64,000 nt of DNA from contig NZ_CP115483.1 in NCBI RefSeq assembly GCF_027627455.1, positions 1,922,001-1,986,000 on the forward strand. Direction: 5' to 3'. A program made the position numbers and the translations under genes. This document shows positions 18,409-27,800 of the stretch, one piece after another. This DNA is from Sphingobacterium sp. SYP-B4668. Lineage in GTDB: Bacteria; Bacteroidota; Bacteroidia; Sphingobacteriales; Sphingobacteriaceae. Below the pieces are notes generated by a model, which saw only the letters and a list, made by a program, of their open reading frames with translations, searched no databases and was not told the origin of the DNA. The first letter of the stretch is position 1, and each line of letters opens with the position of its first letter.

Positions 18409-19176
18409 ATGGAATGGTTGGCAGATCCACAGATTTGGATTTCTTTTTTAACCCTGACGATTTTGGAAATCGTACTAGGTATCGACAATATTGTTTTTAT
18501 TTCCATATTAAGTGGAAAGCTACCTGCCGAACAACAAAAAAAAGCTCGTCAGTTGGGGCTTTTGCTTGCTTTGGTGACACGTGTACTACTTTTGTTTTCT
18601 ATCAAATGGATTATGTCCTTAACGGAGCCCTTCGTTAATTTTGCTGAAATCTTCAACATCACCAATACCTCTTTTGCACGATATCTCGAATTATCTGGAA
18701 GAGATCTCATTTTGTTCATTGGAGGACTTTTCTTGATTTATAAAAGTGTAACGGAGATACATCATAAGGTAGAGGGACACAGTGAAGACCAACAGCTCAA
18801 TACGAAGCGGGCGACGTTTACAAGTGTCATCATTCAAATTTTAATTTTGGACATTGTTTTCTCTCTTGATTCCGTCATTACCGCTGTGGGAATGGCCGAT
18901 CAAATCGGTGTGATGGTGGCAGCAGTTATTGTGGCAGTGGCTATCATGCTCTTCTCTGCAGAGAGCATCAGTAAGTTTGTACATGACTATCCATCTATTA
19001 AGATGCTCGCGTTAGCATTCTTACTTTTGATAGGGGTCTCACTTACTGCTGAAGCCTTTGATCAACATATTCCTAAAGGATACATTTATTTTGCAATGGC
19101 GTTCTCCGTGTTAGTTGAGTATTTAAATATCCGCTCCGAGAAAAAAGCACTGAAAAAACAGCAAGCATCCAAATAA
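18409..19176 (+). CDS. TerC-family integral membrane protein
   Basis: 255 residues with seven to eight predicted helices. Conserved acidic residues sit inside the helices at ILEIVLGIDNIVFIS (Glu20, Asp26) and ILDIVFSLDSVITAVG, the TerC signature thought to handle metal ions. Some relatives export manganese and help load secreted metalloproteins; others contribute to tellurite resistance. The metal is not readable here. A bidirectional terminator follows. Confidence 0.92.
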   Translation: MEWLADPQIWISFLTLTILEIVLGIDNIVFISILSGKLPAEQQKKARQLGLLLALVTRVLLLFSIKWIMSLTEPFVNFAEIFNITNTSFARYLELSGRDLILFIGGLFLIYKSVTEIHHKVEGHSEDQQLNTKRATFTSVIIQILILDIVFSLDSVITAVGMADQIGVMVAAVIVAVAIMLFSAESISKFVHDYPSIKMLALAFLLLIGVSLTAEAFDQHIPKGYIYFAMAFSVLVEYLNIRSEKKALKKQQASK

Positions 19177-19248
19177 AACTTCCTGGTTCCTTTGAACCAC
19201 CAACAGACATGGAAGTCCTTTAATACGGATACTTTCAGAAAAAATAAA

Positions 19249-19270
19249 GGGGCTATGTAAACATAGCCCC
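19249..19270. terminator. Bidirectional terminator between terC-like and VOC genes
   Basis: GGGGCTATG (19249-19257) pairs with CATAGCCCC (19262-19270), with a tight 4-nt loop. An A-rich run precedes it and CTTGTTTTG follows it, so it can serve the two convergent genes. Confidence 0.8.
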
Positions 19271-19287
19271 CTTGTTTTGTGCATAGT

Positions 19288-19731
19288 CTATTGCCCCCAT
19301 CGGTCCAGCTTGCTGCCGTCATAATTGATCATCCAACAAATACCATACTTATCTTTGAAAGAGCTATACAATTGTGCCCAGTATGTCTCTTCCATAGGCA
19401 TTTCAATCTCACCTCCCTCGGAAAGCCCCTTATATAATCGCTGTGCTTCTTCGGAGGATTCTGCAGCTAAGAGAATAAAAGAATTGTTGCCCTTTTGGAT
19501 ATTAAACCCATAATGTTGATGTACATCTGAACCCATCAGTACGAAATGTTTACTAATAGGAAGTACAACATTCAACACCATCCCTCTGATTTCTTGGGGT
19601 ATTTCCTCGTCTGAAGGCATGTCTTGATATCTCATAAAAGACTTGAATTCTCCTCCAAAAATGGATTTGTAAAAATTAAATGCTTCTTCGGCTTGCCCGT
19701 CAAAATTAAGGTAATGGTGTACTTTTGCCAT
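19288..19731 (-). CDS. VOC-family protein, PhnB-like
   Basis: 147 residues. The start MAKVHHYLNFDGQAEEAFNFYKSIFGGEF is the classic PhnB/YjdN opening, followed by MVLNVVLPISKHFVLMGSD and a C-terminal WAQLYSSFKDKYGICWMINY. The vicinal-oxygen-chelate fold is clear. The small-molecule substrate and any metal role of these stand-alone proteins are unknown. Confidence 0.9.
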   Translation of the reverse strand: MAKVHHYLNFDGQAEEAFNFYKSIFGGEFKSFMRYQDMPSDEEIPQEIRGMVLNVVLPISKHFVLMGSDVHQHYGFNIQKGNNSFILLAAESSEEAQRLYKGLSEGGEIEMPMEETYWAQLYSSFKDKYGICWMINYDGSKLDRWGQ

Positions 19732-19819
19732 AGCGACTGATTTTAGTTTATATTAGTTATCCGTTTCCACGTTAGGCTTGTGGAGAGTATTAAATAGTAG
19801 ATTGAAATATCTTAGTTTG

Positions 19820-20278
19820 CTACACCCCCATAGGGAATTTGTCAGCAATCAGATTCAGACTTATTCCCTTTTCAAGGTACGCTTTTAATCCGTCAATTAC
19901 CGTTGTAAATCCTCCAGTAGAGTCTATGATGAACGACATCAATGTACTATCATCCAAGTCCTCAAATCCATAATTTTGAATGCGAAGATATGTGCTTTGT
20001 GCATCAATAGATTGAAATAGAAAATCAATATTCGTTTTGGGTTCTCCCCAAGACACGCTTATCTTTTCATTAGGGAGAATATCGAGTACTGTAACTGCTG
20101 TAGATACACCATACATCTCCCATTCCCAGGACACTGTTCTGCCTTTTTCAAGCAATGCACTTCCCTTTGTGAACCAAAAGTTTTTGGTGATTTCGGGATC
20201 CACGAAAGCTAGAAAGACATCTTGAGCAGGTTTGCGAATCAGCATCTGAACTTCAATCACAATATCCTTTTTGTTCAT
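19820..20278 (-). CDS. SRPBCC (AHSA1-like) domain protein
   Basis: 152 residues starting IVIEVQMLIRKPAQDVFLAFVDPEITKNFWF, the usual first strand and helix of the Bet v1/START-like ligand pocket. It continues with TVSWEWEMYGVSTAVTVLDILPNEKISVSW and a C-terminal helix GGFTTVIDGLKAYLEKG. These proteins bind hydrophobic small molecules; the ligand is unknown. It lies 88 bp upstream of the VOC gene on the same strand, a pairing often seen in such signal or stress clusters. Confidence 0.87.
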   Translation of the reverse strand: MNKKDIVIEVQMLIRKPAQDVFLAFVDPEITKNFWFTKGSALLEKGRTVSWEWEMYGVSTAVTVLDILPNEKISVSWGEPKTNIDFLFQSIDAQSTYLRIQNYGFEDLDDSTLMSFIIDSTGGFTTVIDGLKAYLEKGISLNLIADKFPMGV

Positions 20279-20343
20279 CTTTATAACGGTTTATTATCAG
20301 ATACATAATAAATTTAAAGATTTTAATCTAGCATGTCAATAAA

Positions 20344-20373
20344 AAAGAGGAAGTTTTTACAAACTCCCCCTTT
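20344..20373 (-). terminator. Strand-specific terminator after the DUF5686 gene
   Basis: The two 13-nt arms (20344-20356 and 20361-20373) carry two A/C mismatches on the plus strand that become G-U pairs in minus-strand RNA. The minus transcript then runs into a U-rich tract. The hairpin therefore folds well only in the direction of the DUF5686 gene. Confidence 0.65.
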
Positions 20374-20413
20374 AAACTAGAAAACTAAATGTAAAAAAAT
20401 ATAATCGTTACGG

Positions 20414-23005
20414 CTAAAAATCAAATTTAATACGTGCCCTCACACCCCAAGTTGGAGCATCAGGCTGATCAAGGTAATTGAGACGTTTTACAGCATCGAC
20501 CCTCAAGATTTTGAATATGTTGGAGAGGCCAACACTTGCCTCCATATAAGGACGGCCATCTGCAAACGTGTAGGAGATAGGCACCCCCTCTTCATTCTTT
20601 TGAAATGTAAATACCTTGTTGGTAAAAGCTGGATTGTTTTCATCCCGAAGCCCACCATATACTGCTTTAAAGCTAAATACCTCTCTCCACTTCAATTTTT
20701 TGATGAGCGGGATTTTGTTAAGAATAAAACCGTTCATATAGTATTGGATATTTGCCGACGCAGAATGATCGCTCACAAACTCCATAAAGTTCATCAAGTT
20801 GAATGAATTTAGCTGATATGCATAGGTCTGGTTCGCACGATGTATGGTCAACAAGGGAAACGGGATTTCGTTTCCAGCAATATACGTTCCTTCCATATTG
20901 ACATCTGCATAGCCCAACTGGGATAAATAGAATCTTTTGAATACACCTGCCGTAAAATTGTGGTAGTTGTATTCGCCATCCAACATACCTTTAAAACCAC
21001 CTGTATAGTTGAGCGTGAATATCGGATATTTATTAAATATTGGTGTACGATATAACTTTCCCTGATAATACTGCTCATGTGGTGCCCACCTAAGACCCAC
21101 GGATACCTCGGTTGTATTGAGTGCATTGAAGATCTTCGATTCCCCGTTGTCACCTATCATTTGATAAGTTAGAATCCCCGCAGGTTGTTGTTTCCATTTC
21201 GTGAATCCTGCAGTGTAAGAAAGGTTATTTTCAAATTCCCGTTTATACTCCAAGCGATAAATATCATTGTACAAATAGCGCTCATTCTCACCACGTTTGA
21301 ATGAAAGTAAGAAGTTGTCCTCCTGTACAAATTCTAGATTTTGCCCAGGAATCTTTGTATCCCGTTGGAATGACGCACGGATATAGTGCATTGGAAATGT
21401 ATACACTGATTTATTGTTCAATGAATAGGTTCCACTTAAGAAATACTTCCATTTTTCATCTTTAAATCCATATGCAGCATATGACTCGGCAAAGAATCTC
21501 TTGCTCAAAGATTCCGTAGTCCGGCCACCTATTCTTAATCTTAATCCCTCTACCGGATTGAAGCTATAAAATGTATTGACAGGGCCGATTTCTACTGGAC
21601 CTGCCTGTTTGTATCCCGACAGTAAAAGCGCAGCAATGTCCATAAACCGTTTGAACGACGGCATGAGTTGCAGTGAATCGATGTTGTGATAGATGCTCGA
21701 CTCATTCGTCTTCAGTGGTATAGGACGGTGCGCCTCCCAATAATCCTCCGTATTAGCACTTGTATTTGACTTAACAACTACTACATCCGGACCTCCGTAC
21801 ACGCTGTCCGGTTGCACAACACCCGTCTTGAAGTTTTCATATGAAACAGTACGCTGACCCTTGATGCCCACACCTTTGTCAGACAGCGAAAAATCCATGG
21901 CAAGCGAACTTGATGTTAGGTAAAAGCGATTATTTTGATCTTTCGTGAAGTCAAGTTCTACCGCCATATCCCGTACAAAGTTGAGGTTTATTCCATCCGC
22001 AACCGAAAGCTCAGCTTTGCGAACAGCATAGTTGCCATCTAGTGTAATGTATAATTTTCCTTTGAATAGCATATCCGCCTTATTCCGAGGAAAAAAGCTG
22101 AGTTCGACCAAGTAAGGAGTCTCCGTTTTAATCGTATCGGTAATAAAGAATTTGTAGAACGTAGGAGAAGAACCCGCAATGGGACTTAGGAATTGATTGG
22201 TCACCAACGAGATGTTGTTCTCATAGATGTCAATATCCTCATACAGTCTATTGAAATAGTTGCTTAGACCGTCGTTGTCCACAAATTTGGGGTCGAACTG
22301 TGCCTTCTGCTCAGCCAAAATGTATTGTTTGGTCTTTTTAGGACTTTTGCGTTGATATACTTGGGATAGTTTTTCTTCAATATAGGCCGGTAATACGTAT
22401 CTATTCTCGGTTTTTATAGAGTCATCTTTCTCAAAAAGGAATTGATATTGCTTAAAAACCTTTCTATTTTTGAATTTTTCAGAAAGGTTACTGAGCGCCA
22501 TAGATAACTTTTCGTACTGCTGATATTCAGCGTACTCCTGTGCTTCCAAACGATTCTTTTCTTTGTTTGCAATGACCTTGCGAATTAATTCTACCGCAGG
22601 ATTATCCTTATTTTTATACTTGGATTTCTTTGCTTTTACGACGACTTCATCCAACATATTTTCCTCCGGAACGAGATTGATAGTCAGATTTTCCGAATTT
22701 GTCGGATTGATCATAATGTCTTGCGACTCATAACCGAGGTAAGTAACTCTAAATTTGGTGAAACTCCCGTTAATCTTTAAACTAAACTCCCCATTTTCAT
22801 TGGTTGAAGTGCTGTTGCCCGCTGGAGCACCAATCACCGCAATAGTAGCAAAGCCAACAGGTTTTCGGGTTTCAATATCCAACACTCTGCCCTTCAGAAG
22901 GATTTGTTGACCAAATAGCGAAGTGGTGCTCATAAATAGCACCATCATAAAAAGGAGCCTATTTATGATGCGTTTGGTAAAAATCTCTTTCATAACAGTT
23001 TTCAT
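20414..23005 (-). CDS. DUF5686 outer-membrane protein with carboxypeptidase-like regulatory domain
   Basis: 863 residues. A signal peptide (ending SLFGQQ, about 33) is followed by a CarboxypepD_reg-like domain (LKGRVLDIETRKPVGFATIAV to NLVPEE, about 36-118). The DUF5686 region begins VVVKAKKSKYKNKDNPAVELIRKVIANKEKN and includes the QKAQFDPKFVDND segment and a C-terminal part of regular amphipathic strands ending in ARIKFDF. This suggests an outer-membrane barrel fused to a periplasmic domain. The function is unknown. It may start at Met1 or Met5. It is a monocistronic unit. Confidence 0.87.
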   Translation of the reverse strand: MKTVMKEIFTKRIINRLLFMMVLFMSTTSLFGQQILLKGRVLDIETRKPVGFATIAVIGAPAGNSTSTNENGEFSLKINGSFTKFRVTYLGYESQDIMINPTNSENLTINLVPEENMLDEVVVKAKKSKYKNKDNPAVELIRKVIANKEKNRLEAQEYAEYQQYEKLSMALSNLSEKFKNRKVFKQYQFLFEKDDSIKTENRYVLPAYIEEKLSQVYQRKSPKKTKQYILAEQKAQFDPKFVDNDGLSNYFNRLYEDIDIYENNISLVTNQFLSPIAGSSPTFYKFFITDTIKTETPYLVELSFFPRNKADMLFKGKLYITLDGNYAVRKAELSVADGINLNFVRDMAVELDFTKDQNNRFYLTSSSLAMDFSLSDKGVGIKGQRTVSYENFKTGVVQPDSVYGGPDVVVVKSNTSANTEDYWEAHRPIPLKTNESSIYHNIDSLQLMPSFKRFMDIAALLLSGYKQAGPVEIGPVNTFYSFNPVEGLRLRIGGRTTESLSKRFFAESYAAYGFKDEKWKYFLSGTYSLNNKSVYTFPMHYIRASFQRDTKIPGQNLEFVQEDNFLLSFKRGENERYLYNDIYRLEYKREFENNLSYTAGFTKWKQQPAGILTYQMIGDNGESKIFNALNTTEVSVGLRWAPHEQYYQGKLYRTPIFNKYPIFTLNYTGGFKGMLDGEYNYHNFTAGVFKRFYLSQLGYADVNMEGTYIAGNEIPFPLLTIHRANQTYAYQLNSFNLMNFMEFVSDHSASANIQYYMNGFILNKIPLIKKLKWREVFSFKAVYGGLRDENNPAFTNKVFTFQKNEEGVPISYTFADGRPYMEASVGLSNIFKILRVDAVKRLNYLDQPDAPTWGVRARIKFDF

Positions 23006-23086
23006 TTAGTATCTAGTTTTCTTGTTTAGTAGAATCTAAACTTTTGACTTTTTAATCAAAATGTTTAAAAGGTCTAATAAACAATG

Positions 23087-23094
23087 CAAAATTA
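23087..23094 (-). promoter_or_regulatory. Promoter -7 element for the DUF5686 gene
   Basis: TAATTTTG on the minus strand fits TAnnTTTG, 82 nt before the start at 23005. No clear -33 box is seen. Confidence 0.4.
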
Positions 23095-23245
23095 AGTAAT
23101 TATTAATGAAAAAATAACATTAGAGAGGAAGTAAAACTGATACTAAAACAGTAAAAGCCGTCAGCAAACAAATAGAGAGTGGTTTGCTGATGAAAAAGCA
23201 GATTAATTGACAGAATTTTGACTATTAGTCGGTAATGGTCAGTGC

Positions 23246-24928
23246 TTAAAAAGGTGCTGGAAGATCAAAGGACATTTGTGATTTGTTGGTGGGGTGCAGG
23301 AAAGAGATGTATGCGGCATGCAAATGCAGGCGATGTGCTTTTTTGCCATATAAATCATCCCCAACGATAGGTGTATTAAGACCTAAGCGATGTGCTGCGT
23401 GAACGCGCAGTTGGTGCGTACGCCCTGTAATGGGATAGAATAATATGCGCGTTTTTCCCTTCGTACGCTCCAAAATCTTAAACTTGGTAAGTGCTCGCTT
23501 TCCATATTGGTAGCATACAACCTGCCTAGGTCTATCGTCTAGGTCAACACGAAGAGGGAGGTCGATGATACCCTCATTTGGTTCGATCTGACCGTCTAAG
23601 ACCGCGATATACCTTTTTTCAATGGTGTGGTCAATGAATTGTTGTTGCAATACCTTGTGTGCCTGCTTGGTCTTCGCTATCAACAGCAAGCCAGAGGTGG
23701 ACATGTCCAAGCGATGCACGATCAATGGACCCTCAGCATGTGGGAATAGTATCTTGATGCGACTGTATACAGAATCTTCGATAGTAATACCCGGAACGGA
23801 CAAAAGCTCTGCAGGCTTATCCATGACAGCCATATCGTCATCTTCGTACACCACGCTAAGCTCCGATTGTTGAACAGGTAAGGCCAGCAGTGGATTATCT
23901 TCTATCATCATTCCTTTGAGCATGTGTGTAAGAATAGGTTCACACTTTCCTTTACATGCCGGATAATAGTTCTGGTGTTGACGAATCTCTGAGGTAGGAG
24001 AGTCTCCCCACCAAAATTCGGCCATAGCAATCGGTGTCAATCGGTGGCTAAAAGCATAATGGAGTAATTTTGGTGCCGCACATTCACCAGCTCCTGCAGG
24101 GGGGACGGATTGATTGAATTCCCAAAAGATGTTTCGGATGTTTTTGGTTTCGCCAGTACCATTTAAAAAAACATATTGCTCAAATAGACGGTTTTGTAAT
24201 GCCGCAGATCTTGCTTTACGTTCATTTTTTAAATCATTTAGTTTGCTTACGTATTGATCCACCTGATGTTGGGCTTCACTTATTCTGGTAGCCCACTTTG
24301 TTTGCAATACGGATAGTATGTGTTTGTCGCGCAGGGACTGTTTAATTAGGTCGGCTTCAAAATGCTGATACTCAGCAGGCGTCAAAATGTCTGCGGCTTT
24401 GGCTCTTTGTTGTTTTCGGTCGACTTTCTGATTCTTTAGCTTATTTTTTAATGCAGTCACCTCTTGAACGGCTTGCGTATTCAGCTGCTGGAGAGAATCT
24501 CTTAAATGACTCCCTATGGTGTTCTGCTCTAGATCGTTGATTCGGCTGTTCAATGCATTGATAACCGTTTCCTCTTGAAGGAAAAAACTGTCTTTTGTCA
24601 ACATATCAAAGACAGGAGGAACAAAGTGTGGGTGATCGTTTTTTCCCGCCAATTTTCCAGAAAAGGCACATAAGTACCCCAACATGCCATTTTCGTCCCT
24701 GACGACGAGCACACCAAACATTTTACCGATAACTTGCTGGCCTATATTATCTCCCAGGCCAAAATTATGGCTCCAGTCCTGTTGATGATTGATGTAATGT
24801 TGTAATTCTTCACTAGCAATTATACTCAGTGGATGGGGAGTATAGCAAAAGGGGAAAGTAAAACGCTCGGGAATTTCTATACCTGATAGGTCTTTCTTAA
24901 ATAAATGAAAAGATGGGGGATTAATCAT
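23246..24928 (-). CDS. RluA-family pseudouridine synthase with long N-terminal extension
   Basis: 560 residues. The catalytic domain covers about 355-560: VVYEDDDMAVMDKPAELLSVPG, VHRLDMSTSGLLL with catalytic Asp408, ITGRTHQLRVHAAH and VGDDLYG. It isomerises a uridine in rRNA or tRNA. Ordinary RluA proteins are 220-330 residues. Here about 350 extra residues precede it: a globular start (1-115), a charged coiled-coil stretch (about 120-250) and a compact section with PPAGAGECAAPKLLHYAF and YPACKGKCEP (Cys283, Cys325, Cys329), which might bind a metal. A long form like this also exists in other bacteria, but its specificity is not established. It starts near a good TACCTTTG promoter. Confidence 0.9.
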   Translation of the reverse strand: MINPPSFHLFKKDLSGIEIPERFTFPFCYTPHPLSIIASEELQHYINHQQDWSHNFGLGDNIGQQVIGKMFGVLVVRDENGMLGYLCAFSGKLAGKNDHPHFVPPVFDMLTKDSFFLQEETVINALNSRINDLEQNTIGSHLRDSLQQLNTQAVQEVTALKNKLKNQKVDRKQQRAKAADILTPAEYQHFEADLIKQSLRDKHILSVLQTKWATRISEAQHQVDQYVSKLNDLKNERKARSAALQNRLFEQYVFLNGTGETKNIRNIFWEFNQSVPPAGAGECAAPKLLHYAFSHRLTPIAMAEFWWGDSPTSEIRQHQNYYPACKGKCEPILTHMLKGMMIEDNPLLALPVQQSELSVVYEDDDMAVMDKPAELLSVPGITIEDSVYSRIKILFPHAEGPLIVHRLDMSTSGLLLIAKTKQAHKVLQQQFIDHTIEKRYIAVLDGQIEPNEGIIDLPLRVDLDDRPRQVVCYQYGKRALTKFKILERTKGKTRILFYPITGRTHQLRVHAAHRLGLNTPIVGDDLYGKKAHRLHLHAAYISFLHPTNKSQMSFDLPAPF

Positions 24929-24959
24929 ACACCTAAAACACGGAAATCTTGTTCCACTA

Positions 24960-24967
24960 CAAAGGTA
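24960..24967 (-). promoter_or_regulatory. Promoter -7 element for the RluA-type gene
   Basis: TACCTTTG on the minus strand is a full match to TAnnTTTG and lies 32 nt before the start at 24928. A TTTTG at 24988-24984 could be the -33 box, with a short 16-nt spacer. Confidence 0.55.
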
Positions 24968-25031
24968 AGAAGAATCTTGACAACAAAAGTGTCAAACGTT
25001 TTTCATGAAGGTGTAATAAACCGGATTTTTG

Positions 25032-25077
25032 ACAATGAAAGGATTATTTATCGCAAACAAAACGCTACTTTCATTGT
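25032..25077. repeat. Inverted repeat upstream of the aldo/keto reductase gene
   Basis: ACAATGAAAG (25032-25041) and CTTTCATTGT (25068-25077) are perfect 10-bp arms 26 nt apart, 126 bp before the start at 25203. An operator or a leader hairpin is possible. Confidence 0.4.
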
Positions 25078-25202
25078 AATATCTTAGAGCATCTTCGGGA
25101 GTGCGAGATCTTGTTTTTTAGACCGGTTGAGTACAGATGTATATGTGCTGAACGTAGACTATACCATCGCTTATCATAAAATGAAAATCAAATAACATAC
25201 AT

Positions 25203-26162
25203 ATGAACAAAATAACCTTAGGACAATCTACTCTCGAAATAGTCCCCATTGTTTTTGGAGGAAATGTCTTTGGATGGACGTTGGATGAACAACAGTCCTT
25301 TGAGATACTAGATGCCTATGTAGACAAAGGGTTTGACGCCATCGATACCTCTAATCAATACTCCCATTGGGTGCCGGGTAATACCGGAGGAGAGTCCGAA
25401 ACGATTATCGGAAAATGGTTGAAAAAATCAGGAAAGAGGGATCAGGTCGTTTTGATGACCAAGGTAGGAGGTCGGTTTGCCGAGAATCCCACACCCAATA
25501 CATCCAAGGCACATATATTAAAACAGGTCGATCTTTCCTTGAAAAGATTGCAGACGGATTATATCGATCTCTATCAAACGCATTATGATGACGAAGTCAC
25601 ACCCGTGGAAGAGACTTTGGAGGCTTACGACGAATTGGTCAAAGCTGGCAAAATAAGATGGATAGGAGCCTCTAATATTTCTCCTGAACGACTCCTGCGT
25701 TCTTTGGAAGTGAGCCGTCAGTACAATTACCCCATCTATCAGACACTTCAACCCGAGTATAATTTATATAGTCGAGCGAAATATGAAACCGAATATGAAC
25801 AAATTGCACAAGACCACCAGCTAGGTGTGCTGACCTATTATTCCATTGCAAGTGGGTTTTTGACGGGAAAATATAGAAGTGAAGATGACTTTAATCAATC
25901 TGCACGAAGCGAGGGCGTTAAAAAACAATATTGGAACGAGCGCGGACAACGCATTGTCTCTGCATTGGGAGAAATAGCCGATACTTATAAAACCAGCGCC
26001 ACGGCAGTTGCTTTAGCCTGGTTGGTTGCTAGACCCTCTGTAGCCGCTCCAATAGTGAGTGCAACAAAGATTGCTCATCTTGACCCTTTTGTCTCTGCCC
26101 TTCAATTACAATTAAGTACAGAGGCTTTGGACAAATTGAATATGGCGAGTCAATACATTTAA
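25203..26162 (+). CDS. Aldo/keto reductase
   Basis: 319 residues. The catalytic residues of the family are visible: Asp48 and Tyr53 (DAIDTSNQY), Lys87 (LMTKVGG) and the histidine of YQTHYDDEV. The C-terminal NADPH-binding part (ATAVALAWLVARPSVAAPIVSATKIAHLD) is complete. It is an NADPH-dependent carbonyl reductase of the YajO/IolS-like group; the substrate is unknown. The dps gene follows after 28 bp, suggesting a shared stress-response transcript. Confidence 0.92.
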   Translation: MNKITLGQSTLEIVPIVFGGNVFGWTLDEQQSFEILDAYVDKGFDAIDTSNQYSHWVPGNTGGESETIIGKWLKKSGKRDQVVLMTKVGGRFAENPTPNTSKAHILKQVDLSLKRLQTDYIDLYQTHYDDEVTPVEETLEAYDELVKAGKIRWIGASNISPERLLRSLEVSRQYNYPIYQTLQPEYNLYSRAKYETEYEQIAQDHQLGVLTYYSIASGFLTGKYRSEDDFNQSARSEGVKKQYWNERGQRIVSALGEIADTYKTSATAVALAWLVARPSVAAPIVSATKIAHLDPFVSALQLQLSTEALDKLNMASQYI

Positions 26163-26190
26163 TAGTTTAATCATCATAATTTAAGTAAAC

Positions 26191-26664
26191 ATGAAAATTA
26201 ACATTGGAATTAAAGCGGATCATTTGGCAAAGGTATCAGAAGCCTTAAACATTCTTTTGGCCGACGAGAGTGTGCTGTATGTTAAGACCAGAAATGCACA
26301 CTGGAATGTGGAAGGGAGTGACTTCCATGCTGTTCATTTATTTTTTGAAGCACAGTATGGCCAGCTTGCCGAGACCATTGATGACATTGCTGAGCGAATC
26401 CGTTCACTTGGACACTATGCTGTAGGTACCATGAAACAATATCTAGAGATTACACATCTATCGGAATCTACCCCCGGCAAGAATGATAGTGAGAGTTATA
26501 TGAAAGAGCTATTGGCCGATCACGAATCTATCGTCATGTATATTCGGGGTTTGGTGGATGAGTTTGAGGAAAAATATGGAGATAGCGGCAGCTCGGATTT
26601 CGTTACGGCTTTATTGGAACAACACGAGAAAATGGCTTGGATGCTTAGAGCACATTTAAGCTAA
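26191..26664 (+). CDS. dps: Dps-family ferritin-like DNA-protection protein
   Basis: 157 residues. The intersubunit ferroxidase ligands are all present with family spacing: His37 (ARNAHWNVEG-type motif), His49, Asp64 and Glu68 (TIDDIAERIR). The protein assembles into a 12-subunit shell that oxidises ferrous iron with peroxide and protects DNA in starvation. The N-terminus lacks a lysine-rich tail, so direct DNA binding is uncertain. The stop codon lies at the foot of a strong terminator hairpin. Confidence 0.95.
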   Translation: MKINIGIKADHLAKVSEALNILLADESVLYVKTRNAHWNVEGSDFHAVHLFFEAQYGQLAETIDDIAERIRSLGHYAVGTMKQYLEITHLSESTPGKNDSESYMKELLADHESIVMYIRGLVDEFEEKYGDSGSSDFVTALLEQHEKMAWMLRAHLS

Positions 26665-26708
26665 TTCAAATCATGCAATGTGCCTCGGCACATTGCATGA
26701 TTTGAATT
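26663..26708. terminator. Bidirectional 22-bp hairpin between dps and the EmrE-like gene
   Basis: Arms 26663-26684 and 26687-26708 are perfectly complementary over 22 bp. The hairpin takes up the whole gap between two convergent stop codons and includes part of the dps stop codon. AATTC/GAATT ends flank the GC-richer loop region. Confidence 0.85.
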
Positions 26709-27626
26709 TCATTTTCGACTGTGGAGCAGCATTCCTAGAATAACCAAAGCCATTCCCAGTATAGAATAGGAATCTGGAAAATCACTTTTTAAGATTAGGA
26801 CTTCTCCCAATAGCGCAAATATGACTTCCATGGATTGTGTGGCTTCTACTGCCGCGAGTTTGTGAGGGTCGTTTCTGACACGGTCGGTGGCCGTGAAGAA
26901 TAGCACAGTCGCAATGACTCCAGAGGAGAGTGCTACCACAAAAGTCTGTGTCAACTGTCCAGAGGACGGAATCCCATCTTGTACAAAGGCTATGATGCCT
27001 AGGAAAATCCAAAATGGCAAACTACATATTGTCATCCCAAGTGTGCGTTGATAAGCATCCAATTTTCCATCGATGATTAGCATCATTTTTCGATTCCCCA
27101 ATGGATAAGCTACAGCTGCGATCAATACGGGTATAGTCCCCGTCAATACTTCCGTCCAACTAGCAAACTGGGCATGGCTGATTTGCATAAGTGCAATACC
27201 CAGTATGATCAACGCTGAAAATAACAGTGATGCACCAGCAATTTTAGAAGTGACGCGGGGACTAAGGAGTGGGGCCAACAACATCCCGAATATGATAGTT
27301 GTCTCAAAAGTGCTCGCTACCAACCATGAAGGCCCAAATTTAGCACCAAACGTAAGTGTGCTGTAAAATATCCCAAATCCTACCGTGCTCCATATCAACC
27401 AGGCGGAAAGGTTTTTCTTAATCTCGTGCAACAAAGGGGCTATCCCTTTTCTCGCAGCGACCAATACCCATAGCATGGGGAGCATCCACAAAAAGCGAAG
27501 AGCGGCGGACCATATCCAATGGCCACCCCCTAATGACATCGTCCTATTCAAGACAAAAGTGGTTGCAAAAAACAAGGCGGATATCACCCCTAATAGAATT
27601 GGCGAAATCAGTTTTTTCCTAAACAT
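26709..27626 (-). CDS. DMT-superfamily multidrug-resistance-type transporter
   Basis: 305 residues with about ten membrane segments. It starts LISPILLGVISALFFATTFVLNRTMSLGGGHWIWSAALRF and contains LIAAVAYPLGNRKMM and a late VEATQSMEVIFALLGEVLILK segment, matching the putative multidrug resistance efflux (EmrE-like, PF13536) group of the drug/metabolite superfamily. The substrate is unknown. It faces dps across a shared terminator. Confidence 0.87.
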   Translation of the reverse strand: MFRKKLISPILLGVISALFFATTFVLNRTMSLGGGHWIWSAALRFLWMLPMLWVLVAARKGIAPLLHEIKKNLSAWLIWSTVGFGIFYSTLTFGAKFGPSWLVASTFETTIIFGMLLAPLLSPRVTSKIAGASLLFSALIILGIALMQISHAQFASWTEVLTGTIPVLIAAVAYPLGNRKMMLIIDGKLDAYQRTLGMTICSLPFWIFLGIIAFVQDGIPSSGQLTQTFVVALSSGVIATVLFFTATDRVRNDPHKLAAVEATQSMEVIFALLGEVLILKSDFPDSYSILGMALVILGMLLHSRK

Positions 27627-27800
27627 AGTTTTTGATGCTCAAAATGATATACCTTTGACGGCAAGTTTCGAAAATAGGAATTTCATTTTACCAGATAAAG
27701 TCCAAGTGGATTTATTGTAAGAATAAATGTCTTTTTTAATTCGAAAATTGTTTATTTTGTACATTCAAATAGAAAATAAAAAACTGTAAAAAGTTAAAAC

